NCBI RefSeq assembly: GCF_947172395.1
Contig: NC_069092.1
Location: forward strand, 9,221,418-9,285,417
Direction: 5' to 3'
Length of the DNA stretch: 64,000 bases
Origin: Bicyclus anynana
Taxonomy: Eukaryota; Arthropoda; Insecta; Lepidoptera; Nymphalidae
In this document: piece by piece, positions 35,664 through 47,773 of the stretch
How the letters are laid out: each line of letters starts with the position of its first letter
Position numbering within the stretch: position 1 is the first letter of the stretch
The notes under the pieces: generated by a model
What the model saw: only the letters and a program-made list of their open reading frames with translations
Database searches by the model: none
What the model was told of the DNA's origin: nothing
Translations under genes and position numbers: made by a program

Positions 35664-35830
35664 CCTCTATGGTCCTGTGGTTAACCTTTAAGGTTTCAGA
35701 TCAGGAGGTCCTGGGTTCAAGTCCTGTTCAAGCAAGCAGCAGACTTTGAACATAAGTCAGTGGTATTACACCTATGTTCCTATGAGAGCACGTTAAGCCA
35801 TCGGTCCCGATCTTTATCACAAAACATCTC
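35664..35830 (+). repeat. tRNA-derived SINE, third family
   Basis: A tRNA-like head has 'gcctctatggtcctgtggtta' and a B box (GGGTTCAAGTCC). It is followed by 'ttacacctatgttcctatgagagcacgttaagcc'. It is not the same body as SINE-1 or SINE-2. Only one copy is seen in this window. Confidence 0.5.
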
Positions 35831-36424
35831 ATGGTTTTAGTGTAAAATAGCAAAATTATTATTTTGTTATTCATTAAGCATTCAATATTTTATATCTGGA
35901 TGAAAATGTTGATGAATAAAAACAACAGTTTATTATATTTAAGTGTTTTATTTATACATATAAAATGAAACAATATTTTCTTTACATTATTCATACGTAC
36001 ACAAGATTTTGTAAGTATAATGTTATACAATCAATTCAGTGATTTACATTAGTTTTCTGTTTTCATTTATTGTTTACAAATTCACACAGTATTACAAATT
36101 TATTCACACAGCATATAACGTTTACACGATTTTTCTCGCGGACAAAGTCAATAATAATATTCAAAAATTATACTTTCATAATATGGTTGCAATTAAACAC
36201 TTCAAGATAGATTAGGAAACAGAATGAAAATGATGTAGAAAGTATGAAATAATGTATATGAATAAAATGGTCTGACATACCTTCTAAAGCTAGTCCAAAG
36301 CTAGCTAGTCCAAACTTTTCATCTTCCAAAATAAGGTATTGCATGCTTCTAGTCCATTCACAGTAAGACCAATAAACCAAATGATGTATTTTTAACATTA
36401 TCACATTACAAAATTTACATAATC

Positions 36425-39400
36425 TTAACTCACTGATCGTTTATTATTACCCTTCTGCCTGTAAACCTTAGTTTTTTCTGCTTTCTTATGATGTGGAGCG
36501 TTCAGAGTCTTGAAATATCCAAAACCACCGCCACCTTTCCTCTTCTGAGGAGGTCCTTTATTGGCAACCTTCAGTTCAATAGCCGGAGGGACGGTAAAAC
36601 CGAACGATTTGGAGACCTTAGCCAAGTCTATCGTGTCGATATCGAATATAGTTTTGAGATGGTGCGAATCGTAAGCCCTTATGTAACTCTTGAAGGCCTC
36701 TTTTGCGGATTGATTGAGGAAGTAGTTCCTCGATATTAATTTCTCCAGCTAAAAACATAATGAGTGTTTTAGAGTGTAATGTCATAAATTTAAATTATTA
36801 TTATGAAACATAACTTAACCCAAGTAATATAATACTATTCAGTTAAGAATTGTCTTTGTGGCTACAGATCACAAGGTACTGGTTTCATTTCCTATTTCAT
36901 TTTGACAGCCTCTGTGGCGCAGTGGTATGCGCCACGGAGTTACAAGACGGAGGTCCTGGATTCGATCCCCGGCTGAGCCGATTGAGGTTTTCTTAATTGG
37001 TTCAGGTCTGGCTGGTGGGAGGCTTTCGGCCGTGGCTAGTTACCACCCTACCAATAAAGACGTACCGTCAAGCGATTTAGCGTTCCGATACAATGTCGTG
37101 TAGAAACCTAAAGGGGTACTATACTCCTAACAAGTTAGCCCGCTTCCATCTTAGATTGCATCAACACTACCCATTAGGTGAGATTATAGAAAAGGGCTAA
37201 CTTGTAAAGAATGAAAAAAGAAAAAAAAAATGATTGAGCTGAGCTGTGACATACTGAACTTTTCTTTCTCCTTACAAATACTGATTAAAGATTTTCAACC
37301 CAGAGTTGTGTACGTATGTTACTCGCGGATAATGTATCTTTCCATTGGTAAAAGAATTAAAAAATAAACAATCTGTATAATATTAGTTTAGTTAGATCGT
37401 GGAATCAAATATTTACCTGCAATTGGATATCTGAAACTTTATTCCAAGAGAACTCGAACTCATTCAAGGTGACTTTGGATTGTTTGAGATATCGGAGGAA
37501 TCCAATTTCCTCAGGACGGAGGAACAGTAGAGCGTGACCACTAGTGCCGAGACCTCTAGCGGTTCTTCCCACGCGGTGTATGTATTCCTACAAAATATAA
37601 TATTTTATTGACCTTAGAGGGTGAGTGTGAATCGAAATGTTGAATTGTGAAGGTCTGGGAAAACATTACTGGACCAAATTCAGGACATTGTCAATAAAAG
37701 CCTCGTCGAGTGCACATTAACATAATGGGAGTAAACAAAAAAAAAAGATATCACATATGCAATGATTGTAGCAAGTGGAAGAATGTAGTCTCTGCTCACT
37801 GCTACGGAAATCCACAGTTTAGGAAAAGATTCTGATTGCTTTCCGAGTAAATTTTTATTTTTCGTTTCCACTCCCCAACCTCGGGAGCCATGATTTTTGC
37901 TGGAATTAAAAACTGCCTTAATTTTAATCTCTATAACCAAATTAGTTTTATAATTTATAAGTCCTTTTATGACGCACAATCATGACGAAAATTTCACTTA
38001 AAAACTGGCTTTGACAGTTTTAGAATCATTGGTAAAGAAAATTATACCTAAAGGCCTTTAAATATATTCCAATATTCAATGAAATCCCAAATTTAGAGCA
38101 AATTCAACCTTAAGGATTGAGTTTAAGGTTGAATTTGCAAATGCGACTACTTGAATTGAGTGCCAAGAAGTTGTGTTTGGCTCTCATTGAGTGGGGATGG
38201 TTTTTGGTCGACTGTACGTCCACTTTTTAATAGGAGATCGATGTTTAACTAATATTTTAGTCAAACGCTCTGTTTGTAAAGGATTTGTTAGCGTGACGTC
38301 ATGAAACAATTGTATACATAAATAAAAAAATACAGCAAAATATGGCATGTCAGAAATATCAACTAATGACAATCAAACGTAAGAAATGATCCTCTTAGTC
38401 GATAGATAAATTACTGCCACACATTTTTCAAATGGAGCTGCAAATGAGTCACAATTGTTATCAAGTTACACAATTACCTTATCCTCTAAAAGATAAGAGT
38501 TAGCAAATAACTCAGCAGGAGAGATTCTCATGCTGAGCACTGGTTATTAAAATAATCCGTACCTTTGGATCATCTGGTGGATCGTACTGTACGATCCAAT
38601 CCACAGCTGGTATATCTAGACCTCTGGCAGCCACATCCGTACATAGAAGTATACCGGTCTCAGCATTACAGAATTGGAAGAATGTTGTCGTACGTTTAGA
38701 TTGTTGTTGTTTACCCTGCAAATTATGTATGAAACTTTATAAAAATAATAGCGGAAGCGATTCTCGATCCTGTGGGAATGCAGGTATAAAATAAGCAGTT
38801 ACTCGCTAATAATGCAGCTGTTAAATATGTTATGTTATATATAGATCAATCCAGATGTTTCAGAGCCCTTTTCGCTACAAACTAACAAGTTCATGGACAG
38901 TGAACCTGTTAAAAAATATTTGCTCTGAAATGGTACAATACTTACATGTATAGACATAACCGGTAGATCAATATAGTTGAAAAGTTCAGTATGATATTTG
39001 ACCGACATACAGGTGGAGAGGAAAACCATCACCTTCTTTTTTCTATTCTTCTTTAGGAATGTGAACAGAACCATCATTCGCTTATCTGATGGGCATACAA
39101 TGTATCTGAAAAAGAAAAACATTTACATCCATTATCACTATCGCCTATTATCCAGATAATAGTGTAACAAATGAATTTGCTTTTCTTAGAAGAAGGAAGC
39201 TTTTTGTAGCCCAACCCACAACTCAAAACCATATAGGTCTAATTACTGCAACTGTACCTCACTGAAATTACTTAAAAACTGTAATTTATGGAAACCATTG
39301 AATATACAACATCTTATTGTTTATACTTTTAGCAAACCTACACTGGAAATGGATTTATGTTTATTTTAAAGTTAGACCACTCCAAAGGGGGCAAAATATG

Positions 39401-42400
39401 CTTCTACTAAAATTAAGTCAATCCTAGTAAAAATTGTGCACTCACCCTTGTTCCAATGAGTCCACTGTAGCCTGTTCTCTATGATCATCAACTCCAACGT
39501 ACACAGGTTCGTGCTTGACCGCCAAAGCTGTCAATGCTTCTGTTTTTTTTGTCTGTGTTGCACTGAAGAGCATAGTTTGCCTGCGTTCTAAAAAGAAACA
39601 GATTATCATTTAGTTTTGCCTTCATAGTTAATTAATCTGGACAAAGACTGCTGGATATAGATAGTATATTTCATTATGAAACTATAGTTTGGCAACTTCA
39701 TTCCTAACAATCCAGACGGTGCGCGCGGGCCGAGGGCGTGTAGCGATGAATGAAGAACCCACGACTGATGCACCTCAATTCCCCGCACGCACGCTATCAC
39801 ATCCGCGCAGGCTTTCCCCTGTTGTCCGCATATCATGGGAGTGTAATCAACGAACTTGCCATTACCTATACTCTTATAGAATAGACGTGTTATATTTTAT
39901 TCTTAAATGGGTATTATATAAATACCTACTTGGTAAAAGTTTAATAATCTGTTTGACTTCTTCCTCGAAACCAATTTCCAGTATTCTGTCTGCTTCGTCA
40001 ATAACAAGACATTGTAGATTTTTGTACAAGAAATCTGGTGTATTTTGCAAGTGATCCAGTAATCTACCAGGTGTCGCTACTAGAATATTAATTCCTGTAA
40101 ATATATAAAAAAGTTATCAGTAAAGCTGCGGCAAACCTAAACTAAAGATTCTGTGTGTCGTTAACAGCTTTCTTGTGATTGGTTGCAAGCATAACTGTCA
40201 AAGTGAAGCTTGATTAGGTCCACTAGTTTACTCATAATGATAGAACATATAAAAAACTATATTGTGACAAACCTTTTGAAAGTTTCTGTGCTTCAGTACT
40301 CCTGTTAGCACCGCCCATAACCAGCCCATATGTATGGTGATGATACTTCATGAGTTCCATTAGAACACCAAAGGTTTGCATTGACAACTCCCTAGTTGGT
40401 GATAAAATTATAACACCAGTGCCTAAAAAGTTAAATTTTCATGACCATTAAACTGTAGTTGATAAAATGTTTGTATTTCAACGCTAAAATAGAATCAGAT
40501 ATCCATTCTCTGTTCATGAAATAACTCTGGACACACCATAATTTACTGTATCAGTAGTGAAACAAAACCCGGTGTGCCTCAACAGTTTACACTGGAGGCT
40601 CGGCCTGCTTTTGTTTCACTACTGATTCATTATGGGGTCCAATTTTCACATTCGCCTTTTTGTCATCATGTTAAAAGGGTAAGAAATGATTTTCTATCTA
40701 CAAGTTATTTTAGTTGATTATAATGAAAGCAGTTCATTTTAATGTGCCCTATATTATTGCAAAGAAAACAATAAAAACATTTGGCATTTGAATAGCCAAA
40801 AATAATCATAAAATAAATATTTTATGAAATTTTGCTATCCTATGCTGCTACCATAGGTAAATATGGTAGCCAATCAAGGAATTTGTACTGTGGTGTATTT
40901 CGGAGGTAACAAGGTGTGAATTTTAGCCGACTTCAAAAAAAGGAGGAGGTTATCAATTCGTTGGAATCTTTTTTTTTACTCCATAAACTTTAAAGTATGC
41001 AGCATAATTTTTTATACATTTTACGCAACACAGATTTTACTTAATTTATTCTGCATTCAATTCAATTCCATTTCTATTTAAGTTTGTATGTTTTTTTACT
41101 ATTTACCAACAAAAAAAATAATCTATGGTCTGTGATAAATATTTAAAACAGTAAATATTCTCAGGGACTCTTATAAAAAGTAAAACTTACCATTTCTAGG
41201 TTTGAACTTCAATTTGTATATAAGATCAATAGCAGGTATGAGGAATGCTAAGGTCTTCCCTGATCCTGTTCTGGCAGCTCCCACAAGATCCCTTCCCTCC
41301 AACAAAGGGGGGATAGACTTGGCCTGTATCTCTGTCATTGTAGTAAAACCCATATCCTTGACACCCATGAGCGTTGCCTCGCACACTTTGCCTTCTAAAG
41401 AGGAGAACTTTTGATCTGACAAGATTCCCAGGCATAAACTTGATCCAGGTACTGCAAAATAATTTATAATAATACATACAATGAATTTTTAATTACTACT
41501 GTAAATATGAAAGTTTGGATGGGAGGGGTGGATGTTTATTATAAATTTTATAAGGTTGGTTATTGGTTTGAAAATAAAATATATTTTACCCTCAAAGCTA
41601 ATTTTAGCAAAATATATAAAGAAATATTTCAATTCAAATTGTCAGACAATTTTCAGGGGAATATTTGTTATCAGATGCACTAAAATCTGGAAGACAGTTT
41701 GGAAGGAAAATGCAAATCAAATCTACCATATCACATAGTTTCTTGAATGAAGTGTGGGTTATATTGAAAATAGTCTATCCATAGCAGAACAATGTCAGTA
41801 AGATCAGCTACTTTTATAAAAAAAGAAATTCATACACTGGTTCTCATCTTTCGATGTTGCCTTGTCTACACTGTTGTCATTTGTCTGTTCTTGATCCATT
41901 TCAACATCAGAGGCTGGTTCATCTTTGATTTCTTCTGGCTCTATTTTCTCTGGTTTCGGGAGACTCTTCTTTTTCTTTTCTACAAAAAACACACAACAAT
42001 AAATAACAAACTATATAATATAATAATGTATTATTGTATAAATTAATTTGGTTGGCCTTACTTTTTGGCACTGTAACATTATTCTGTGTTTCTTCAAGAG
42101 GCCTCTTCTGTAATTCCTTCTGAGTGACTTCACTCACTTCTGAATCTCCAGTAGATTGTTCTAAACAAAAGTCACATGTATAATAAAAACTTTAAAAGTT
42201 AATATTTCACATTAAAGTTCATAAGGGTTTTTGATAATATGAGAACACCAGAAGTCTATTATCTCTATTAAGGCAACCTAATCTAACCCTAATCCATAGT
42301 TTTAATTTTAAAAAATACCTATCAAGCACTGAATTATCTGTATATAGCTTAAGCTTAATAATATAGAAAGTCTTCTTTACTACAGCTATGACTAAAATTT

Positions 42401-43057
42401 CAAGATTTAATAAGGATTTCTGAAGATATACACTACAGTTAATATAAATATCAAGACAGTGGTAGGATTTAGTAGCCCAGGGGTGACTGGAAACTTGCCA
42501 TTCAGGCTGAAAATTTGTCACCCCACTATTTATTATTATTTAAAACAATTTTATTCAACAGCCATGATTTACTTACATTGTACAACTTATTGAAAATCAA
42601 GATAAGCTAACGCTGTTATGAAAGGAACACAAATCTATTCTATCTCAAATTATTTGTCTACTACTTACACATTTGTATCTTAAACATCTCATATTTTGTT
42701 ATGCCTAGTGTTGTGTTAGTAGTAATACCTTTTTTATTTTATAGAAACATTTAAGCATTAATAGGTAAAATTGCAACTATTCATTAGCCTCTGTAATACT
42801 TGCTAATGTGCAACTGATACCTATTTAAGGTTATGTGTATGTTGTAAAAATTAAGCAATACCGTGTGCATTACAGATAATTTTGGTGCGATATCAATTTG
42901 TCGATAATATACTTAGTAAATAACTAAAAGAAATAATATTGAGGTTACCTTGTTTGTCGATTTTGTTAACGCCGTTTGCCTTCAGTGAGATAAGTTTCAA
43001 TTTCTTCTTCTCACGTTTTTTTATTTTTCTCATCAATATTTTATCCGGAGTTGGCAT
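36425..43057 (-). CDS. DDX18: DEAD-box RNA helicase DDX18/pitchoune, full length (copy B)
   Basis: This is a nucleolar helicase for 60S ribosomal subunit assembly (Has1 group). Eleven exons (43057-42949, 42160-42062, 41979-41836, 41451-41191, 40422-40273, 40094-39930, 39587-39446, 39105-38946, 38715-38563, 37587-37417, 36748-36425) give 625 residues. Residues 1-117 are lysine- and acid-rich. SLCLGILSDQKF then opens the core as in animal DDX18. The motifs are AARTGSGKT (176-184), SPTREL, ATPGR, DEAD (287-290), SAT, CTDVAARGLD and HRVGRTARG. The tail includes KRKGGGGFGYFKT, as in DDX18. Helicase B is therefore the likely orthologue, and A and C are its diverged relatives. The intron pattern from exon 4 onward is shared by all three. 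Confidence 0.94.
36907..37230 (+). repeat. SINE-1, near full-length
   Basis: It has the best tRNA-like head of the family: an A-box region (TGTGGCGCAGTGGTATG), a B box (GGATTCGATCCC), then the body and a 10-A tail. It lies in the last intron of helicase B, antisense to the gene. Confidence 0.8.
39683..39869. repeat. MITE with TTGGCAA ends, in helicase B intron
   Basis: 'tatagtttggcaacttcattc' and 'aacgaacttgccattacctata' are the inverted ends. The GC-rich interior ('cgcgcgggccgagggcg') contrasts with the AT-rich intron. It is related to 18755-18927. Confidence 0.55.
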
Positions 43058-43850
43058 TTTTTGTTTTTATATATTTATACTTAGATTCTAAGAAATAAAT
43101 CACATGTAGTTATTTCAAGTATGAATTATGAATTTATGAAAAATGAAAACAGCCTCAGACTCACGTCAAAAATTATAAAACACATGGCTACTTGGCTAGG
43201 CTCTATTAATTTGGCATTGGCAGTTGGTCATAGATAATACCACAAATGCAGTGCTACCAACTCTCAAAAATATTTATTCCTAAAGTGTCAAAAACCCGTT
43301 TAGAGTACCTACCTTAGAGTCGTCATACCTGTTGAGTTGTTCCCCTAAAAAATATAAATTCATAATGATTTAGAAATAATATGCTGTAATATGTTTCAGA
43401 AGTCTTTATTTAATACATAAAATATTACGTCTTTATCTAAAGATTCAGATCATACATATTGACAATTTTTTATTGGATAAAAATTGCAGCCAGTCGCCAT
43501 TGAGTGGTTGTAGAATTACGGATTAAAAGTCACCCAGTCAAAAAAGAAAAATTAATATTATCAATTTAATTAATTTTTGTTCACACGCAGTAGGCTGTAT
43601 GCTAACACTAAAAATAAAAAAATGAAAATTTTAATAAAAAAAAATTCAACCGACTTCTAACTCAAAAAATAACTTTAACTAAAAAGCAAAAAATAACATC
43701 CTACTTATGTGCTACCTTCTGATCAGTTTAAAGGCGGTGCCAAGCCAGTGATGTTTTAATTAAACACGTTTAAACTACAAAATTTCTGTGGTTCTTTCAG
43801 AAACAGCTTTATTTAAAACACGATTCCAAGTCCAAACTTATCGGGCCCGG
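43058..43850. other. Upstream region of helicase B with MITE remnant
   Basis: No gene is visible. 43650-43830 is half of the AACCGACTTC MITE family ('aaccgacttctaactc', 'aaaggcggtgccaagccagtg', 'ggttctttcagaaacagc'). Its other half is lost or replaced where the retrotransposon landed. The helicase B promoter should lie just above 43057, but no motif is clear. Confidence 0.45.
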
Positions 43851-44014
43851 TAAGGGTAAGATTTTTTTTTTTTTTTTTTTTAATTTATTTTACGGCCTTG
43901 GATACAAGTCCTTATAGGCCCTGCTTTAAATATTACAATTTTTCTTAAAAATAATACACAGCACTTAAAATTATCGTCATAGTCGTCGTCTAAATATAAA
44001 TTTACTACTGTATT

Positions 44015-47000
44015 TTACAATTTTTCTATTGTGTTACTAATGAAATCTAAAACAGGCTTATAAAATAAATGGTTCCTCAACAATTCCTTAATGTGGCGGG
44101 GATCACACTTAATTTCGTTTTCTTCCTTTACTAACTCTATCGAACTTGCTAATATTATTCTCTGTATACCAAAAGCTGAACACTTGAAAATTATGTGATT
44201 GATATCTGCGTCGTCTTTTTTACAGTACATGCATTTGTTGTCTTTATAAATTTTTAATTTGAATAAATGGCTTGGCACTAAACAGTGACCAAACCTTAGT
44301 CGGTTTATTATTGATATGAATTTTCTTGAATCCCAACTCATTTTGTAATACCATGGCTGCACCGGTATTTCCTTTTGTATCTCTGCGTACCAACATCCTT
44401 TACTTTTACTAGTTTCTTTCCAAAGTTCATGCCAAAGCAACTTCTGTCTCTTCTTTACTTCATGATAAAAGTCTGTAAATGGAGTTTTGATATTGTCTGA
44501 ACAATCTTCATTAAACAATCCTTGTCTTGCTACAGAATCAACCAGTTCATTGCCCGCTATACCTCTGTGGGAGGGTACCCAGACAAATTCTACGTTCATT
44601 CCAGTTTTTCTTATGTCTAGTAATACATTTTTAATTTGAAAAATAATGTATGAAGACTTATAACTAAAATTGAAATTGTTAATAGCTAAAAGAACACTTT
44701 TTGAATCTGTTACTATAATACAATTATTTACACTATGTAAAATTTCCTCTTTTATATAAGAAATTGCTTTTAAAATTGCAAAAGATTCCGCAGTAAAAAT
44801 ACTACATCGAGAATTTAACTTAAACGCTTTACTACATTTTTTTTGTGGATCATAGAAAGCAGCACTTACAAAGTGCTGATTTTTAGATCCATCTGTATAT
44901 AACTTATAATAATATTTACAATTTTTATCAATAAACATAAGGAAGTCTATGTTTGACGTAATATTCAACAAATGAATTTTATTTGTCATAATCAAGCTCT
45001 CAAAGGAGCAAGAGTACATGGGCCAGGCGTTACTAACATTTATGTTAGTGGCAATATTATGCATATATGTCATAATAATAGATATGGTAGGTTGTTTACC
45101 TGCCAAAAGTGAATTTGCGGTCGCTTGTAAAGATTCAGTTGTAGATTTAGTTACAGTTAGTAGACTATTTGGAAGCAAAAGTTTGTTCACTATTGAAGAG
45201 CTCGATGATAGAGCTTTCAAACAAAATCTTTCAGCTAAATATATACGTCTTACAATTAAAGGAGGAATACAAGTCTCTACTTCCATTGAATTAACAGGTG
45301 TAGAGCGCATAGCCCCACTTATTATGCGCAAGCCAATGTTTTGAATAACATCAAGTTTTTTTAATAATGTGGAATTGGCTTGCATATATGCAAGAAAACT
45401 ATAATCAAAGTGACTTCTGACCATGCTTTTATATAATAGAGATAGGACTTTAGGATCAGAGCCCCAAAACGTTCCAGTCAAACATCTCAATAAATTAATG
45501 CCTTTTAACGCATTTTTGCTAATATAATTAATATGTCTGTCAAATTTTAATTTATTATCGATAATTACACCCAAAAATTTCTTTTGATTTACAAATGGAA
45601 TATCTGTACCATTATATTTGATGTTATTCCCCACTGGGCTGCCAAAAATCATACATGAACTTTTGGAAGTATTGATATTTAATTTTAACAAATTTTTATA
45701 ATAAAACTGCAACTGGAACAGTGCAGAATTAATAGTATTTTTAGCTATTTCTATATTTCTATTTACACTATACATTAACAAGTCATCCGCAAATTGTAAA
45801 ATTTTAACATCTCCTAATAAAAAATTTTCAATTTGTGAGGTGTATAAATTATACAAAATTGGTGACAATGCTGAACCTTGCATAAGACCTTTACTAGTTT
45901 GGTTTATCCCATGGAGTATATTATTGTACTTAACATAAAACTGTCTATTATTAAAAAAATTTGAAAGCCATTTTAACATTTTTCCAGGGATACCAATTTC
46001 ATAAAGACAATTGATGAGCTGGTTTAAGTCCACATTATCATAAGCCCCCTCTATATCCAAAAATATACATACTGCTGTGGATCTAGACAATTGACAATTC
46101 TTCATATCATACATAAATGAAGTTATACTCTCTGCTGCGCTTTTACCTCTACGGAAACCATATTGAAAACCTGGTAATAAATTATTAGTTTCTACAAAAT
46201 AGTCCAATCTTAGTTTAAGCATTACTTCAAACAATTTCCCTGTGCAAGAAGTCAGTGATATAGGTCTGTAAGAATTGCAATCGTCTTCAGGTTTATCTTG
46301 TTTCAAAATTGGTATTATACATTGAATCTTCCAACTCTCTGGAATACATTGAGAAAGCCATAACTTGTTAAAAATATTAAGTAAAGCTATTTGACCTGAT
46401 TTATGTAACTTTTTAAACATTATATAAGGAATGTCATCTAATCCTGGTGCAGATTCCTTTCTTGATTGAAGTGCTATATTGAATTCTGCATAGGTGAATG
46501 GATTTAGTAGCCACATGGAATTCTCATTGTCATTGTTGTATTCAAAAACAGAGTTGATTAAGTTTGTGTTATTATTATTCTGTTTAAGTTTTGAGATGAA
46601 ATTTGGAATCCATACATCATTTTTAAGTTTTGGTTGGGTATTTATTCGTTTAAATCTTTTCATATAATTCCATATATAAGTTATAGGAGTGTATCTATTA
46701 AATGATGAACAAAGTTTATTCCAACTATCTTTCTTTGCTTTTTTAATGATTATTTTTTTAAGTGCATCTATTTTTTTATAATTTATATAATTTACCATTA
46801 ACCCTACTCGCCTATATAATTGTAAAGCCTCTTTGGAATTTTTAACTGCTTCAGCACAATTTTCATCCCACCAAGGAGCGGGAGCTTTAATAGTTCTTGG
46901 ACCCTCAAATTTAACCAGCGGAATACATTCTTTTTTTAAAATGTTCAAAATTTCACAAAATTTGTCATATGACTGTAAAGGATCTAGTTCATTAAATGTG

Positions 47001-47773
47001 ATATACTCAAAATACTCCTTGGATTTCTTAAAATATTTATCCCAATCTACTTTATTATATAAAAATTTCTCTACTTTATCATTGACAGAATATTTAGATG
47101 GAATTAAGTTAATTTTTGTGAATGTGGGATAGTGGTAACTACCCAAAGTGTCTACACCTACTGTCCATTCACATAACGGAGCGAGCACTGGGCTCACTCC
47201 AGTTATGTCAATAGCAGAACTATTTGCATATGGTCTCTGAAGTGTAGTAGACCTACCAGAATTTAATATGCACAGATCCTGTTCATCAAAAATATCAAAT
47301 AGGCTTCTACCCCTTGAATTTGTACTATGGCAACCAAAAGAAATATGATGTGCATTAAAGTCTCCTGCTACTAAACAGGGCTTTGGTATATCACTGATGA
47401 TACTTTTAAGTCTATTGATTTTACATTTATTTTTATTTTTAGGTGGACAATAAACACAAAGTATTGATAAGTCACCAACATTGGTTTCTAAAGAAATTGC
47501 TATGGATTGAACATCTTCATAAAATTTTGTTTTCAAAAGTTTATATTTAAATGTATTTCTTAATAAAATACCTACGCCACCATGTTCATTCTTTGCATTT
47601 TTTCCAACAAAGTTATAGCCTGGGATTTTTACAAGATTACTAGAGTCTTTAAGCCAGGTTTCATTTAATAATAAAATATCAATATTTTCCTGTGTTAAAA
47701 ATGTTTTTACTAAGGGTTTTTTATTATTAATACTCTGAATGTTATGTTGAACAATAATGAGCTTTGAAGCCAT
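44015..47773 (-). CDS. LINE ORF2: endonuclease, reverse transcriptase, RNase H
   Basis: This 1252-residue polyprotein nicks the target and copies element RNA by target-primed reverse transcription. Residues 1 to about 230 are an APE-like endonuclease (NETWLKD, AGDFNAHH). The reverse transcriptase core has YRPISLTS, YGFRRGKSA, FLDIEGAYDNV, GSALSPILYN and the catalytic FADD. RNase H follows with LYTDGSKN, ESFAILKAI, VTDSKS and WVPSHRGIAGNELVD, so its acidic active-site residues are present. A C-terminal CMYCKKDDADINHIIFKC looks like a zinc-binding motif. The ATG overlaps the ORF1 stop by one base (TAATG), suggesting termination-reinitiation. No internal stop or frameshift is seen. Confidence 0.93.
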   Translation of the reverse strand: MASKLIIVQHNIQSINNKKPLVKTFLTQENIDILLLNETWLKDSSNLVKIPGYNFVGKNAKNEHGGVGILLRNTFKYKLLKTKFYEDVQSIAISLETNVGDLSILCVYCPPKNKNKCKINRLKSIISDIPKPCLVAGDFNAHHISFGCHSTNSRGRSLFDIFDEQDLCILNSGRSTTLQRPYANSSAIDITGVSPVLAPLCEWTVGVDTLGSYHYPTFTKINLIPSKYSVNDKVEKFLYNKVDWDKYFKKSKEYFEYITFNELDPLQSYDKFCEILNILKKECIPLVKFEGPRTIKAPAPWWDENCAEAVKNSKEALQLYRRVGLMVNYINYKKIDALKKIIIKKAKKDSWNKLCSSFNRYTPITYIWNYMKRFKRINTQPKLKNDVWIPNFISKLKQNNNNTNLINSVFEYNNDNENSMWLLNPFTYAEFNIALQSRKESAPGLDDIPYIMFKKLHKSGQIALLNIFNKLWLSQCIPESWKIQCIIPILKQDKPEDDCNSYRPISLTSCTGKLFEVMLKLRLDYFVETNNLLPGFQYGFRRGKSAAESITSFMYDMKNCQLSRSTAVCIFLDIEGAYDNVDLNQLINCLYEIGIPGKMLKWLSNFFNNRQFYVKYNNILHGINQTSKGLMQGSALSPILYNLYTSQIENFLLGDVKILQFADDLLMYSVNRNIEIAKNTINSALFQLQFYYKNLLKLNINTSKSSCMIFGSPVGNNIKYNGTDIPFVNQKKFLGVIIDNKLKFDRHINYISKNALKGINLLRCLTGTFWGSDPKVLSLLYKSMVRSHFDYSFLAYMQANSTLLKKLDVIQNIGLRIISGAMRSTPVNSMEVETCIPPLIVRRIYLAERFCLKALSSSSSIVNKLLLPNSLLTVTKSTTESLQATANSLLAGKQPTISIIMTYMHNIATNINVSNAWPMYSCSFESLIMTNKIHLLNITSNIDFLMFIDKNCKYYYKLYTDGSKNQHFVSAAFYDPQKKCSKAFKLNSRCSIFTAESFAILKAISYIKEEILHSVNNCIIVTDSKSVLLAINNFNFSYKSSYIIFQIKNVLLDIRKTGMNVEFVWVPSHRGIAGNELVDSVARQGLFNEDCSDNIKTPFTDFYHEVKKRQKLLWHELWKETSKSKGCWYAEIQKEIPVQPWYYKMSWDSRKFISIINRLRFGHCLVPSHLFKLKIYKDNKCMYCKKDDADINHIIFKCSAFGIQRIILASSIELVKEENEIKCDPRHIKELLRNHLFYKPVLDFISNTIEKL

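Larger units (their letters stand above)
34657..36424. other. Convergent spacer between helicases A and B
   Basis: Helicase A (plus) and helicase B (minus) converge here. The spacer holds the A polyadenylation signal (34755-34760), a short open frame (35062-35157), a tRNA-derived SINE (about 35664-35830), and the probable B 3' UTR with a minus-strand AATAAA at 35952-35947. 'gggcgccatcttgg' at about 34949-34962 resembles a YY1-type GCCATCTT site, often found at transcription starts. Confidence 0.5.

Noticed and set aside
36907..37230. Regular repeats as a CRISPR array
   Set aside because: No short direct repeats with unique spacers of even size occur anywhere, and the sequence is plainly eukaryotic.
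45018..45344. 108-codon plus-strand frame
   Set aside because: It lies wholly antisense inside the intact LINE ORF2 and has no family resemblance.
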